Assembly: GCF_019049245.1 (NCBI RefSeq) | Contig: NZ_JAGMUK010000004.1 | Location: 19,975-83,974, forward strand | Origin: Streptomyces sp. AC555_RSS877 | GTDB taxonomy: Bacteria > Actinomycetota > Actinomycetes > Streptomycetales > Streptomycetaceae | Direction of reading: 5' to 3' | DNA: 64,000 nt | Part shown: positions 51,943-61,565 of the stretch, piece by piece | How the letters are laid out: each line of letters begins with the position of its first letter | Position numbering within the stretch: the first letter of the stretch is position 1 | Program-made: the position numbers and the translations under genes | Notes under the pieces: model-generated | Database searches by the model: none | What the model was told of the DNA's origin: nothing | Seen by the model: the letters and a program-made list of their open reading frames with translations, nothing else

Positions 51943-53796
51943 ATGCCCGAGCTGAGGTCCCGCACAGTCACCCACGGCCGCAACATGGCGGGCGCACGCG
52001 CCCTTATGCGCGCCTCCGGTGTACCCGGTGCGGACATCGGCCGCAAGCCGATCATCGCGGTCGCGAACAGCTTCACGGAGTTCGTCCCCGGCCACACCCA
52101 CCTGCAGCCGGTCGGCCGGATCGTCAGCGAGGCGATCGTCGCCGCCGGCGGCATCCCGCGCGAGTTCAACACCATCGCCGTGGACGACGGCATCGCGATG
52201 GGGCACGGAGGGATGCTCTACAGCCTCCCCTCCCGCGACCTGATCGCGGACAGCGTGGAGTACATGGTCGAGGCGCACTGCGCGGACGCCATGGTCTGCA
52301 TCTCCAACTGCGACAAGATCACGCCGGGCATGCTGAACGCCGCCCTGCGGCTGAACATCCCGACGGTCTTCGTCTCCGGCGGCCCGATGGAGTCCGGCCG
52401 CGCGACCCTGGTCGACGGCACGGTCCGCACGCTCGACCTGGTCGACGCGATCTCCGACGCGGTGAACGACAAGATCTCGGACGAGGACATCCTCCGTATC
52501 GAGGAGAACGCCTGTCCCACATGCGGCAGCTGTTCCGGCATGTTCACCGCCAACTCCATGAACTGCCTGACCGAGGCGATCGGGCTGTCCCTGCCGGGCA
52601 ACGGCTCGGTCCTGGCCACCCACACCGCCCGCAAGCAGCTGTACGTCGACGCCGCGCGCACGGTCATGGACATCACCCGGCGTTACTACGAGCAGGACGA
52701 CGAGACGGTCCTGCCCCGCAACATCGCCACCCTCGAGGCCTTCGAGAACGCGATGGCCCTGGACATCGCCATGGGCGGCTCCACCAACACGATCCTGCAC
52801 CTGCTGGCGGCGGCCCAGGAGGCGGGCGTCCCCTTCGGCCTGGAGGAGATCAACGAGGTCTCGCGCCGCGTGCCCTGCCTCGCCAAGGTCGCCCCGAACG
52901 TCGCGAAGGACCGCACGTACTACATGGAGGACGTGCACCGCGCCGGCGGCATCCCCGCCCTCCTCGGCGAACTGCACCGCGCGGGCCTGCTCAACGAGGG
53001 CGTGCACTCCGTCCACAGCCCGTCCCTGTCGGACTGGCTCAAGACGTGGGACGTCCGCGCCGGCTCGCCGTCCCCCGAGGCCCTGGAACTGTGGCACGCG
53101 GCGCCCGGCTGCGTCCGCTCCGCCGAGGCCTTCTCCCAGTCCGAGCGCTGGGAGGCGCTGGACGAGGACGCCGAGGGCGGCTGCATCCGCTCGGCCGAGC
53201 ACGCGTACTCCAAGGACGGCGGCCTCGCGGTCCTCAGGGGCAACCTCGCGGTCGACGGCTGCGTGGTGAAGACGGCCGGCGTCGACGAGTCGATCTGGAC
53301 GTTCGAGGGCCCCGCGGTGGTCTGCGAGTCGCAGGAAGAAGCCGTGGAGAAGATCCTCAACAAGCAGGTGACGGACGGCGACGTCGTCGTCATCCGCTAC
53401 GAGGGCCCCAAGGGCGGCCCCGGCATGCAGGAGATGCTCTACCCGACCTCCTTCCTCAAGGGCCGCGGCCTCGGCAAGACCTGCGCCCTGATCACCGACG
53501 GCCGCTTCTCCGGCGGCACCTCGGGCCTGTCCATCGGCCACGCCTCCCCGGAGGCGGCGTCCGGCGGCACGATCGCCCTCGTCGAGAACGGCGACCGCAT
53601 CCGCATCGACATCCCGAACCGCACGATCGAGCTGCTGGTCGACGAGACCGAGCTGGCCCGCCGTGAGCAGGCCCTGGGCGGCGTCTACGCCCCCAAGAAC
53701 CGCGAGCGCAAGGTGTCGGCCGCGCTGCGTGCCTACGCGGCGATGGCCACCAGCGCGGACAAGGGCGCGGTGCGCGACGTGAGCATGCTCGGCTGA
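51943..53796 (+). CDS. ilvD: Dihydroxy-acid dehydratase
   Basis: A 617-residue Fe-S dehydratase for valine, isoleucine and CoA precursors. The iron-sulfur ligands are in [13 protein letters not shown] (about 120) and [19 protein letters not shown] (about 190); other marks are [42 protein letters not shown], a GGPMESGR loop, [15 protein letters not shown] and the C-terminal [13 protein letters not shown] and [25 protein letters not shown] lies 9 bases before the ATG. A terminator hairpin follows. Confidence 0.98.
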   Translation: MPELRSRTVTHGRNMAGARALMRASGVPGADIGRKPIIAVANSFTEFVPGHTHLQPVGRIVSEAIVAAGGIPREFNTIAVDDGIAMGHGGMLYSLPSRDLIADSVEYMVEAHCADAMVCISNCDKITPGMLNAALRLNIPTVFVSGGPMESGRATLVDGTVRTLDLVDAISDAVNDKISDEDILRIEENACPTCGSCSGMFTANSMNCLTEAIGLSLPGNGSVLATHTARKQLYVDAARTVMDITRRYYEQDDETVLPRNIATLEAFENAMALDIAMGGSTNTILHLLAAAQEAGVPFGLEEINEVSRRVPCLAKVAPNVAKDRTYYMEDVHRAGGIPALLGELHRAGLLNEGVHSVHSPSLSDWLKTWDVRAGSPSPEALELWHAAPGCVRSAEAFSQSERWEALDEDAEGGCIRSAEHAYSKDGGLAVLRGNLAVDGCVVKTAGVDESIWTFEGPAVVCESQEEAVEKILNKQVTDGDVVVIRYEGPKGGPGMQEMLYPTSFLKGRGLGKTCALITDGRFSGGTSGLSIGHASPEAASGGTIALVENGDRIRIDIPNRTIELLVDETELARREQALGGVYAPKNRERKVSAALRAYAAMATSADKGAVRDVSMLG

Positions 53797-53809
53797 GGTT
53801 TCGTTCTCA

Positions 53810-53839
53810 GGGGCCGTCTCCTCGGAGGCGGCCCCTTCT
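53810..53839. terminator. Hairpin between ilvD and the protein kinase gene
   Basis: GGGGCCGTCTCC and GGAGGCGGCCCC pair through 12 positions with one G-U pair around a tiny loop, followed by TTCTT. It lies between two convergent genes and can terminate both. Confidence 0.75.
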
Positions 53840-53845
53840 TCGTCG

Positions 53846-55933
53846 CTACCAGGCGGCCGGATGGTTCGCGGCAACGGCGAAGACCGTGCCGTCGGGGGCG
53901 CTCGCGTAGACATGGCCGTCGGCGGTCACGGGGGTGGGCAGCGCGCCGGCGATCCGGTCCGCGTGGGTGTCGAGCCGCGGAGGCGTCTGCCCGAGAAGCC
54001 CGCCGTCCGCACCGTCCACCGCGAGCAGCCGCCCGTCGGGCGCGGTGACGTACACGTGCCGTCCGTCGGCGACCGGAGCGGAGCCCCGGCTCACGCCTGT
54101 CTCCAGGCTCCACCGCTGCTTCTGGGCGGCCATGTCGACGGCCACCAGCGACCCGCCGACCCCCATGAGGTACACGAGGTTCCCGCGTACGGTGCCCTGC
54201 GCCCGTTCCAGCGGTACGGCCAGAGGCACCCGCCGCGCGGTCCCGTCCTCCGGGCTGTAGCGGACCACGCCACTCGCGTCCCCGTAGACCAGGTCGACGG
54301 CGACGAGGAAGACCGATCCGCCCGACGTGCCGACGAGCTCCAGCGACCCCTTCAGCCGCTTGTCCCACCGCACGTCACCCGTCTCCGGGTCGACCGCGGT
54401 GACGCGCGTGCTCGTCCCGTCGTCGGAGGCACTCGTGACGTACGCCAGCCGATCTCCGGCGAACGAGGCGAAGTACGGCGCCTGGTGCCCGGGTATCCGG
54501 CGGTTCCACTTCGTGTCGCCCGAAGCGCCGTCCACACCGGTGACCGTGCCGTCGGCGCCGGTGAGCAGGAGCATGCCGCCCACGGGCTCCAGCCCGCTGT
54601 ACGCGGGCATGGCCTGCTGCCAACGCGCCTTGCCCGAACCCGGATCGAGCGCCGTCAGGCGCCGGCCGCGGTCCAGCGCGGGCTGGACGAGTCCACCCGA
54701 CACGACGGGCCGCCCCTCGCGCGCCTCGGTGACGGCACGCCGCCACAGCAGGCGGCCGTCGGACGGATCGAGGGCGAAGACCAGACCGTTCTGCCCGCAG
54801 AGCAACTTCCCCGCCCCGTACGTGCATTGGGGTGTTCCCTTGCCGGGCGCCGCCGTCTCCCACGGCCTGAACGCGGCCGACGTGGAGCGTGGCGTGCTGC
54901 TGCCCCGCGCCGCCGCGTCGTTGCCGTCGAGCAGTTGGACCGAGGTCAGGGCGACGATCGCGGCGAGGCCCAACGCCCCGGCTCCCAGTGCCGCCCACCT
55001 GCCCCGGCGTCTCGGGGGCCGCGGTGCGGGCTTCTCCACGCGTGGCTCCGGCGTCGGCGGGCCCTCCGTCCGCTGCGCCGGTATGAACGTCTGCGTGTCG
55101 TACGACGCCGCCACCGACCGCAGTTCCCGCATCAACTCGTCGGGCGTGGGCCGGTCCTCCGGCTCCTTGGCGAGACACCGCAGCACGAGCGGCGCCAGAG
55201 TCTCCGGTACGCCGGTCAGGTCCGGCTCGTCATGAACGACCTGGTAGGCGACGACATACGGACTGTCGGAGTCGAACGGCCCCCGGCCCGTGGCCGCGTG
55301 CACCATCACGGACCCGAGCGCGAAGAGGTCGGCGGCGGGCCCGACCTCCCGCGGCCGGCGAAACTGCTCGGGCGCCATGAACGGTGGCGTCCCGATCAAC
55401 TTCCCGGTCTCCGTCCGCAGTTCGCTGTCCTTTGGCCGGGAAATGCCGAAGTCGATGACCTTCGGACCGTCCTCGGCGAGCAGCACGTTGCTCGGCTTGA
55501 GATCCCGGTGCACCACGCCGACCCGATGGATGTCACGCAGCGCCTCGGCCAGCCCGGCCATCAGCCGGCGCAACTGGGCAGGGCTCATGGCCCCGTTCCG
55601 CTTCACGTGCTCGGACAGGGTCGGCCCCGGGATGAACAAGGTGGCCATCCAGGGGCGCTCGGCCTCCGAGTCGGCATCGACGACGGACGCGGTGAACGCC
55701 CCGCTGACCTTCCGCGCGGCAGCCACCTCCTGCCGGAACCGCCCCCTGAACTCGGGGTCCTTGGCGAACTCGGCGTGGACGACCTTCACCGCGAGCTTCA
55801 TCCCCGAGGTGCTCCGCGCGAGGTGCACGACGCCCATGCCGCCGGAGCCCAGACACGACTCCAGGCGGTAGTGACCGGCGTACTCGGGAAGTTCCGCTTC
55901 CGCGCCCGCCCCCGTGTTGCGCTGTGGCGCCAT
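53846..55933 (-). CDS. Membrane Ser/Thr protein kinase with PQQ-like beta-propeller ectodomain
   Basis: A 695-residue Hanks-type kinase. Kinase domain: YRLESCLGSGGMGVVHLA (P-loop, about 21-38), AVKVVHAEF (catalytic Lys about 49), VHRDLKPSNVLLAEDGPKVIDFGIS, and GTPPFMAPEQ. A Pro/Arg-rich juxtamembrane linker (about 285-310) leads to one membrane segment (WAALGAGALGLAAIVALTSVQLL). Outside, the C-terminal half is a series of PQQ-like repeats (DPSDGRLLWRRA, DPGSGKARWQQ, DGASGDTKWNRR, DPETGDVRWDKR, DMAAQKQRWSLE), forming a beta-propeller expected to sense an external ligand. Confidence 0.95.
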   Translation of the reverse strand: MAPQRNTGAGAEAELPEYAGHYRLESCLGSGGMGVVHLARSTSGMKLAVKVVHAEFAKDPEFRGRFRQEVAAARKVSGAFTASVVDADSEAERPWMATLFIPGPTLSEHVKRNGAMSPAQLRRLMAGLAEALRDIHRVGVVHRDLKPSNVLLAEDGPKVIDFGISRPKDSELRTETGKLIGTPPFMAPEQFRRPREVGPAADLFALGSVMVHAATGRGPFDSDSPYVVAYQVVHDEPDLTGVPETLAPLVLRCLAKEPEDRPTPDELMRELRSVAASYDTQTFIPAQRTEGPPTPEPRVEKPAPRPPRRRGRWAALGAGALGLAAIVALTSVQLLDGNDAAARGSSTPRSTSAAFRPWETAAPGKGTPQCTYGAGKLLCGQNGLVFALDPSDGRLLWRRAVTEAREGRPVVSGGLVQPALDRGRRLTALDPGSGKARWQQAMPAYSGLEPVGGMLLLTGADGTVTGVDGASGDTKWNRRIPGHQAPYFASFAGDRLAYVTSASDDGTSTRVTAVDPETGDVRWDKRLKGSLELVGTSGGSVFLVAVDLVYGDASGVVRYSPEDGTARRVPLAVPLERAQGTVRGNLVYLMGVGGSLVAVDMAAQKQRWSLETGVSRGSAPVADGRHVYVTAPDGRLLAVDGADGGLLGQTPPRLDTHADRIAGALPTPVTADGHVYASAPDGTVFAVAANHPAAW

Positions 55934-56116
55934 GCGACCACCCCCGTGCTGTCCGTTCGCGCGCGCGACGCACGGAGCCTAGTCGATGACTCGTGCGAGA
56001 CAGAGGCGGCTTGCTAGCTTCTCCGTGCGAGTCGTGAACGTGTGTTTCGTGGCGCGTTTCCAGGGAATCAACGGGGCCCCATGGCAGTCATGGGGTCGAA
56101 CGGGGGAGGTCTTTTC

Positions 56117-56464
56117 ATGTCTGTCGACGGCATCGAAGTGGCAGAGGGCGGGGAGGCGGCGGAAGCCGTCACCATGGCGGCGGCCACCGTCACGGCGGCC
56201 GCCACGACCACGGCGCTGCGCTACTACTCGGTCGCCCCGGGCGTCCGCCTGAACGTCCGCAGCGGTCCCGGCACCAACTACACCGTCGTCCGTGTCCTGG
56301 CCGAGGGAGCCAAGGTCCCGATCTTCTGCCAGTCCCCGGGTACGACGGTCTCGGGCCCCTACGGCACCACGAACATCTGGGACAACATCGACAACGGCCA
56401 GTACGTCTCGGACTCCTACGTGGACACCGGCAGCGACGGCTACATCCGACCGCGTTGCTCCTGA
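56117..56464 (+). CDS. Small SH3b-like domain protein
   Basis: A 115-residue protein. The C-terminal 75 residues, YYSVAPGVRLNVRSGPGTNYTVVRVLAEGAKVPIFCQSPGTTVSGPYGTTNIWDNIDNGQYVSDSYVDTGSDGY, form a bacterial SH3 domain with LNVRSGPG. The N-terminus (MSVDGIEVAEGGEAAEAVTMAAATVTAAATTTAL) is Ala/Thr-rich with no basic or hydrophobic signal peptide. ATG at 56117 has GGGGGAGG 7 bases before it. Two Cys lie in IFCQS and the final RCS. Wall-binding is the usual SH3b role, but export here would need a nonclassical route or a missed start. Confidence 0.85.
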   Translation: MSVDGIEVAEGGEAAEAVTMAAATVTAAATTTALRYYSVAPGVRLNVRSGPGTNYTVVRVLAEGAKVPIFCQSPGTTVSGPYGTTNIWDNIDNGQYVSDSYVDTGSDGYIRPRCS

Positions 56465-56556
56465 TCCCACCAGGGTGACGACGGCCGCGGCGCCTGCCGC
56501 CGCGGCCGTGCCCGCCCCGCCGGAGCCCGCGGCCGACCCGGAGCCATAATCAACGG

Positions 56557-57057
56557 GTGAGCGACGAACAAGGCACCCCGTCCGCGGGCTCCCCAGGCAC
56601 TCCCCACCCCGAACCCCTCCGCCTCTTCGGCACCACCTGGGTCGACCACGACAACGGCTACGCCCTCCGCCGCATCGCCGCCTCCATCGGCTCCCTGGCC
56701 GCCGCGACCGTCTCCTGCCTGGTCCTCCGCTTCGCCTACGAAGGCCTCCAGCTCGCCGACACCGGCAGCTTCGTGACCGTCCTCGTCGTCGCGATGTTCG
56801 CCATCTGCAGCGCCCTCGCCTTCCGCCACACCTGGGACGGCTTCGCCAGGCGCCCCGACCTCGACCGCCAGGCCTCCCTCCGCGGCCTCCTGGCCATCGG
56901 CTTCGTCGGCTCCCTCCTCGCCTACTTCTTCCGCTCCCTCACCGAGGCCCCCGGCGAGAAACTCCACCGTGAGGAGTACGAGACGGCCCTGAAGAAACAC
57001 GAGAAGCGCACGACCCGCCGCGCCGGCAACCCCTCGAAGAAGCGCCGCCGCAACTAG
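56557..57057 (+). CDS. Small membrane protein, unknown function
   Basis: A 166-residue protein with about three membrane segments (roughly residues 42-60, 70-90 and 108-126), an N-terminal acidic/Pro-rich stretch and a strongly basic C-terminus (ALKKHEKRTTRRAGNPSKKRRRN). The N-terminal FGTTWVDHDNGYALRRI resembles a conserved actinobacterial motif whose function I do not know. The GTG start is preceded by no strong ribosome site. It stands alone between the SH3 gene and a methyltransferase gene on the same strand. Confidence 0.75.
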   Translation: MSDEQGTPSAGSPGTPHPEPLRLFGTTWVDHDNGYALRRIAASIGSLAAATVSCLVLRFAYEGLQLADTGSFVTVLVVAMFAICSALAFRHTWDGFARRPDLDRQASLRGLLAIGFVGSLLAYFFRSLTEAPGEKLHREEYETALKKHEKRTTRRAGNPSKKRRRN

Positions 57058-57239
57058 GCCGCGTCCTTCGGATCAGCCGACGCAGAGAGAGCCGAGACCG
57101 CGGCTCGGGGTGCCCCGGGGACGGCGTGCCGGCCCCTGCCCCCGGCGTCTCGCGCGAGCTCCCGCCCATGCCTCGGAGTCGCCCGCCTCTCACCGAAAAC
57201 TCACCGCACCCCGCCCCCACGGTCGGCCACCATGGCCTC

Positions 57240-58004
57240 ATGACGGCTTCCTCCCGCACCAGCCGAGCCCAGTCCTTCAACGCTGCCGCAGCCCAGTACG
57301 CCGCCAACCGCCCCTCGTACCCGCCCGCCCTCTTCGACGCGATGGAAGACCTGGCAGGCCACCTCCTCACCGGCGCCCGCGTCGCCGACATCGGGGCAGG
57401 CACCGGTATCGCGACCGCTCTCCTGCACGCCCGAGGCGCAGACGTGGTCGCCGTGGAGCCCGGCGACGGCATGGCGGCCCAGTTCCGCCGCGCCCACCCC
57501 GGCATCCCGATCATCCGGGGCGACGGCAACACCCTCCCCCTGGCCACCTCCTCCGCCGACTTCCTCACCTACGCCCAGGCCTGGCACTGGACCGACCCCG
57601 CCCAGGCCGTCCCGGAAGCCATACGCGTCCTGCGCCCGGGCGGCGCGCTCGCCCTGTGGTGGAACACCGACGCCCTCGACGTGCCGTGGATCGCCGAGGC
57701 CGCGGACCGCACGGGCCGCTACTTCGGCGTGAACGTCCCCGCCGAGAAGAGGGCGGTCAACGCGCAGGTCGTCGACCCCACCGGCCGCCTCGACTTCGCC
57801 CGCCGCGAGGTCCGCTGGAGCCGCCGCGTCCCCATCGACACTCATCTCGCCAACCTCGGCAGCCACTCGGTCCTCCTGGTCCAGAGCGAGGAGACGAGCG
57901 CAGCCTTCCTCGCCGAGGAGCGGAACCATCTGACGAAGGCCTTCCCGGACGGGATCGTCGAGGAGGTCTACGACGTGATCCTGCTCCTGGCCACGAACCC
58001 CTGA
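57240..58004 (+). CDS. SAM-dependent methyltransferase, class I
   Basis: A 254-residue protein of the UbiE/YcgJ-like type. Motif I is RVADIGAGTGIATALLHARGADVVAVEPGDGMAAQF, with the acidic EPGD end; motif II-like is SADFLTYAQAWHWTDPAQAV, and motif III is LRPGGALALWWNTDA. The N-terminus (SFNAAAAQYAANRPSYPPALFDAMEDL) is common in a group of actinobacterial methyltransferases. The ATG at 57240 is used because the codons upstream look noncoding and Pro-rich. The substrate is unknown. It converges with the SulP gene. Confidence 0.9.
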   Translation: MTASSRTSRAQSFNAAAAQYAANRPSYPPALFDAMEDLAGHLLTGARVADIGAGTGIATALLHARGADVVAVEPGDGMAAQFRRAHPGIPIIRGDGNTLPLATSSADFLTYAQAWHWTDPAQAVPEAIRVLRPGGALALWWNTDALDVPWIAEAADRTGRYFGVNVPAEKRAVNAQVVDPTGRLDFARREVRWSRRVPIDTHLANLGSHSVLLVQSEETSAAFLAEERNHLTKAFPDGIVEEVYDVILLLATNP

Positions 58005-58066
58005 CCCCACCACCCCACACCCCGGCCCCCCGCGCGGCCGACTCCACGAAGACACCGCAACCAGAC

Positions 58067-59503
58067 CTACGACACCTCCTTCCCGCTTCCCACCGGCTCC
58101 TCCCCGCGCCCGGCGGCCCACCCCTCCAGGGCCGCCGCGCACGCGTGGTCCAGGTGCCGCAACCCGCCCAACTCCAGCCGCACCTCGCGGTCCCGCGGCA
58201 ACGCCTCCAACGCGTCCAGCAGCTTCGGCAACCGCAGGAACGTCGCATGCCCCTGCACCCGTACGACGATCCCGGCCTCGCCCCGGTCCTCGGTCTCCAC
58301 GTGGACATGGCTGATGTCCCACGCCGTCTTCGCCACGGCCAGCGCCAGGCCCACCAGCACCCCCTCGCACAGATTCCCGACCATGATCGCCACGGCCGTC
58401 ACTCCCAGCACGGCCGCCTCGCCCGGATGCCCGCGCCACAACAGCCGCACGTCCCGCACCGGCACGAGCCTGCAGCCCGCGAGCACCAACAGCCCGGCAA
58501 GCGCGGCCACCGGAATCACCCCCAGCACCCCGGGCAACAGCACGGTGAACACCAGCAGCCAGACCCCGTGCAGCACCCGGGAGGCCCGCGTCCGCGCCCC
58601 CGCCTGTACGTTCGCCGCGCTCCGCACGATCACCGCGGTCAGCGGCAGCGCCCCCAGCACCCCGCACACGGTGTTTCCCGCCCCCTGCGCGATCAACTCC
58701 CGGTCGTAGTCCGTCCGCGCCCCCGACTGCAGCCGGTCCACGGCCGCCGCGCTGAACAACGACTCCGCGGACGCGATCAACGCGAACGCGACGACGGTCC
58801 CGATCACCCCCACTTCCATCAGCCGCCCGAAATCCGCTCCCTCCGGCACCCGCACGGCATCGACCACCCCCCGCACCTCGACCCGCCGCACCTCCAGGTC
58901 GAACACCCAGGTCACCAAGGCCGCCAGCGCCACCGCCACCAGCGGTGCGGGCACCACCCGCGCCCCCGGTCGCCACCGCGGCCACAGGAGCAATACGGCC
59001 ATGGTGGCAGCCCCCACTGACAACGCCACCGGATTCACCCGCCCCGGCAGCGCCACCAGCCCGGCAAGTTTCCCGAGCCCGCTCGCCGGGGCCGAAGCGT
59101 CACCCAGCGCGTAGACCTGAGCGGCGACCAGCACGAGCCCGATCCCGGCGAGCATCCCCTGCACGACGGCCGCGGACACGGCCCGGAACCACCGCCCGAG
59201 CCGCAGCACGCCGAGCCCGACCTGCACCAGCCCGGCCCCCAGCACCAGCACCCCGAGCACTTCGAGGCCATACCTCTGAACGGCCTCGTACACGAGCACG
59301 GTCAACCCCGCCGCCGGCCCGCTCACCTGCAGACGACTGCCGGGCAACGCCCCGGCGACCAGCCCGCCGACGATCCCGGTGACCAGTCCCAGCTCGGCAG
59401 GCACACCGGAGGCGATGGCGATCCCCACGCACAAGGGCAACGCCACGAGAAACACCACGACGGACGCGAACAGATCGGCCTTGCCTACGCCACGGCGCAT
59501 CAC
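58067..59503 (-). CDS. SulP-family (SLC26) anion transporter with C-terminal STAS domain
   Basis: A 478-residue protein with about 11-12 membrane helices and a C-terminal STAS domain. Helix 1 region DLFASVVVFLVALPLCVGIAIASGVPAELGLVTGIVGGLVAGALPGSRLQVSGPAAGLTVLV carries the SulP consensus; FALIASAESLFSAAAVDRLQSGARTDYDRELIAQGAGNTVCG is the conserved 'SAES' and helix-8 block. The STAS segment is VVRVQGHATFLRLPKLLDALEALPRDREVRLELGGLRHLDHACAAALEGWA. It probably moves sulfate, bicarbonate or another anion, but there is no fused carbonic anhydrase domain. The ATG start is preceded by GGAGG. Confidence 0.93.
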   Translation of the reverse strand: MMRRGVGKADLFASVVVFLVALPLCVGIAIASGVPAELGLVTGIVGGLVAGALPGSRLQVSGPAAGLTVLVYEAVQRYGLEVLGVLVLGAGLVQVGLGVLRLGRWFRAVSAAVVQGMLAGIGLVLVAAQVYALGDASAPASGLGKLAGLVALPGRVNPVALSVGAATMAVLLLWPRWRPGARVVPAPLVAVALAALVTWVFDLEVRRVEVRGVVDAVRVPEGADFGRLMEVGVIGTVVAFALIASAESLFSAAAVDRLQSGARTDYDRELIAQGAGNTVCGVLGALPLTAVIVRSAANVQAGARTRASRVLHGVWLLVFTVLLPGVLGVIPVAALAGLLVLAGCRLVPVRDVRLLWRGHPGEAAVLGVTAVAIMVGNLCEGVLVGLALAVAKTAWDISHVHVETEDRGEAGIVVRVQGHATFLRLPKLLDALEALPRDREVRLELGGLRHLDHACAAALEGWAAGRGEEPVGSGKEVS

Positions 59504-59759
59504 AACAGCACCTCCGCTGATCAGCGGCAGAAGAAGGGGGACGGAGATGCGCGGGCCGCGGGACCGGGAGGAGGGCGCGGCCGACGTAGCTGCTCGGCAT
59601 ATGACCTCGCACTGAAACCCATTGTCGGGACGCCGAGTTGATCGCGCATCCGCTTCCCGTGGTCATCCGGTGCATCCAAGGGCGCGCGACCGGATCCACC
59701 TGCCCCCGCTCACGCCTCCGCGCGCCTGCGCCACCACATGCATTAGGCCCGCACCCCAC

Positions 59760-59807
59760 TTGACGGCTCACCGCTTACGGGAGGAATATTCATCGTGTGA
59801 TGAATAT
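59760..59807 (+). promoter_or_regulatory. Promoter with overlapping AT-rich palindrome before the ABC transporter genes
   Basis: TTGACG (59760-59765) and GAATAT (59784-59789) are separated by 18 bases. The palindrome ATATTCATC-GTGT-GATGAATAT (59786-59807, perfect 9-base arms) overlaps the -10 and the GTG/ATG start codons. If transcription begins about 59796, the mRNA is leaderless. A GGGAGGA at 59779-59785 would then be part of the promoter. The layout suits a repressor covering the promoter; no repressor gene lies next to it. The 250 bases further upstream hold no gene that I can see. Confidence 0.6.
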
Positions 59808-60654
59808 AAATCCCGAGCCACCAGGCGTGGGAACGACCTCCGAAGGCGACACCCCGTCCGTCAGCGCCCACACTCCATCCATGAACGCCGACGCACCGGC
59901 CGTCCGCGCCGAAGAACTCACCGTCGTCCGAGGCCCCCGCACCGTCCTGCGCGGCCTCGACTTCACCGTCCCGCGCGGCCAGATCACCGGCCTGCTGGGA
60001 CCCTCCGGATGCGGCAAGTCCACCCTCATGCGGGCGATCGTCGGCACCCAGGCCAAAGTCACCGGCACCCTCGACGTCCTGGGCAACCCCGCCGGCCACC
60101 CCTCCCTCCGCACCCGCATCGGCTACGTCACCCAAGCCCCCTCCGTCTACGACGACCTGACCGTCCACCAGAACCTCGACTACTTCGCCGCGGTCCTCGC
60201 CCCCGGCCGCGCATCAGCCGACCGCCGCCACGAGAACGTCACCCGCGCGATCGCCGACGTCGATCTCACCAGCCACGCCGACGCCCTCGCCGGCAACCTC
60301 TCCGGCGGCCAACGCAGCCGCGTCTCCCTCGCGGTTGCCCTCCTCGGCACGCCCGAACTCCTGGTCCTCGACGAACCGACCGTCGGCCTCGACCCCGTCC
60401 TCCGCCGCGACCTGTGGAACCTCTTCCACGACATCGCCGCACAGCGAGGAGCGACCTTGCTGATCTCCTCCCACGTCATGGACGAGGCCGAGCGCTGCCA
60501 CCGCCTCCTCCTGATGCGCGAGGGCGAGATCCTCGCCGACAACACCCCGGACGCCCTCCGCACCCGCACCCACTCCGACACGGTCGAGGCGGCCTTCCTC
60601 CACCTCGTCGACGAGGCCGTCGAAGCCGGCCGCCGGAAGGAGACGACCCGATGA
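59797..60654 (+). CDS. ABC transporter ATP-binding protein
   Basis: A 285-residue ATPase of the drug/lipid exporter (DrrA-like) kind. Walker A is GLLGPSGCGKSTLMRAIVG, the Q loop VTQAPSVYDDLTVHQN, the signature NLSGGQRSRVSLAVAL, Walker B ELLVLDEPTVGLDPV, and the switch His in ISSHVMDEAERCHRLL. The N-terminal 25 residues are Thr/Ser/Pro-rich and nonconserved. It is coupled with a permease gene by an ATGA overlap, so the pair likely forms an exporter of a small molecule. The start is GTG at 59797 or ATG at 59800. Confidence 0.94.
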   Translation: MMNINPEPPGVGTTSEGDTPSVSAHTPSMNADAPAVRAEELTVVRGPRTVLRGLDFTVPRGQITGLLGPSGCGKSTLMRAIVGTQAKVTGTLDVLGNPAGHPSLRTRIGYVTQAPSVYDDLTVHQNLDYFAAVLAPGRASADRRHENVTRAIADVDLTSHADALAGNLSGGQRSRVSLAVALLGTPELLVLDEPTVGLDPVLRRDLWNLFHDIAAQRGATLLISSHVMDEAERCHRLLLMREGEILADNTPDALRTRTHSDTVEAAFLHLVDEAVEAGRRKETTR

Positions 60655-61433
60655 CCACGACGACCAGCCCGGCGCACCCCATCGCCCCCGCCGCCCTGAA
60701 CTCCTCCCGCACCATCTCCACCGCGACCCGTGTACTGCGCCAGCTCCGCCACGACCCGCGAACGATCGCGATGCTGATCCTCATCCCCTGCGTGATGCTG
60801 TTCCTGCTCCGCTACGTCTTCGACGGCAGCCCGCGCACCTTCAACAGCATCGGCGCCTCCCTCCTCGGGATCTTTCCGCTGATCACGATGTTCCTGGTCA
60901 CCTCCATCGCCACCCTGCGCGAACGCACCTCCGGCACGCTCGAACGCCTCCTCGCCATGCCCCTCGGCAAAGGCGACCTCATCGCCGGCTACGCCCTCGC
61001 CTTCGGCGCCCTCGCGATCATCCAGTCCACCCTCGCCACCGGCCTCGCCGTCTGGTTCCTCGACCTGGACGTCACCGGCAGCCCCTGGCTTCTCCTTCTC
61101 GTCGCCCTCCTCGACGCCCTGCTCGGCACCGCCCTCGGCCTCTTCGTCTCGGCCTTCGCCGCCTCCGAATTCCAGGCGGTCCAGTTCATGCCGGCGGTGA
61201 TCTTCCCCCAACTCCTCCTCTGCGGCCTCTTCACTCCCCGGGACAACATGCACCCCGTGCTGGAGGCCATTTCCGACGTCCTCCCCATGTCCTACGCCGT
61301 CGACGGCATGAACGAGGTCCTCCACCACACCGACATGACGGCCGCCTTCGTACGCGACGCACTGATCGTCGCGGGCTGCGCACTGCTGGTCCTCGGCCTG
61401 GGCGCGGCCACCCTGCGCCGCCGCACCGCATGA
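60651..61433 (+). CDS. ABC-2 type transporter permease
   Basis: A 260-residue integral membrane protein. It has six hydrophobic segments: about 38-56 (RTIAMLILIPCVMLFLLRYVF), 70-88, 118-138, 150-170, 180-200 and 235-253. RERTSGTLERLLAMPLGKGDLIAGYALAF is the ABC-2 permease signature between segments. The N-terminal 35 residues are Ser/Thr/Pro-rich. It follows the ATPase gene with an ATGA overlap. The pair is DrrAB-like and may export a drug or lipid; the substrate is unknown. Confidence 0.93.
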   Translation: MTTTTSPAHPIAPAALNSSRTISTATRVLRQLRHDPRTIAMLILIPCVMLFLLRYVFDGSPRTFNSIGASLLGIFPLITMFLVTSIATLRERTSGTLERLLAMPLGKGDLIAGYALAFGALAIIQSTLATGLAVWFLDLDVTGSPWLLLLVALLDALLGTALGLFVSAFAASEFQAVQFMPAVIFPQLLLCGLFTPRDNMHPVLEAISDVLPMSYAVDGMNEVLHHTDMTAAFVRDALIVAGCALLVLGLGAATLRRRTA

Positions 61434-61565
61434 CCCACCCAACCCGGACCGGCGCGAAGGCGAGGAGGCCACCGACACGTCCGCCTTCCGGACAGCCGAG
61501 CCACACCCCCACCCCCGATGCGAGGATGAACCCCGGACGACGCACCCCCGGAGGGCACCCCAGCC

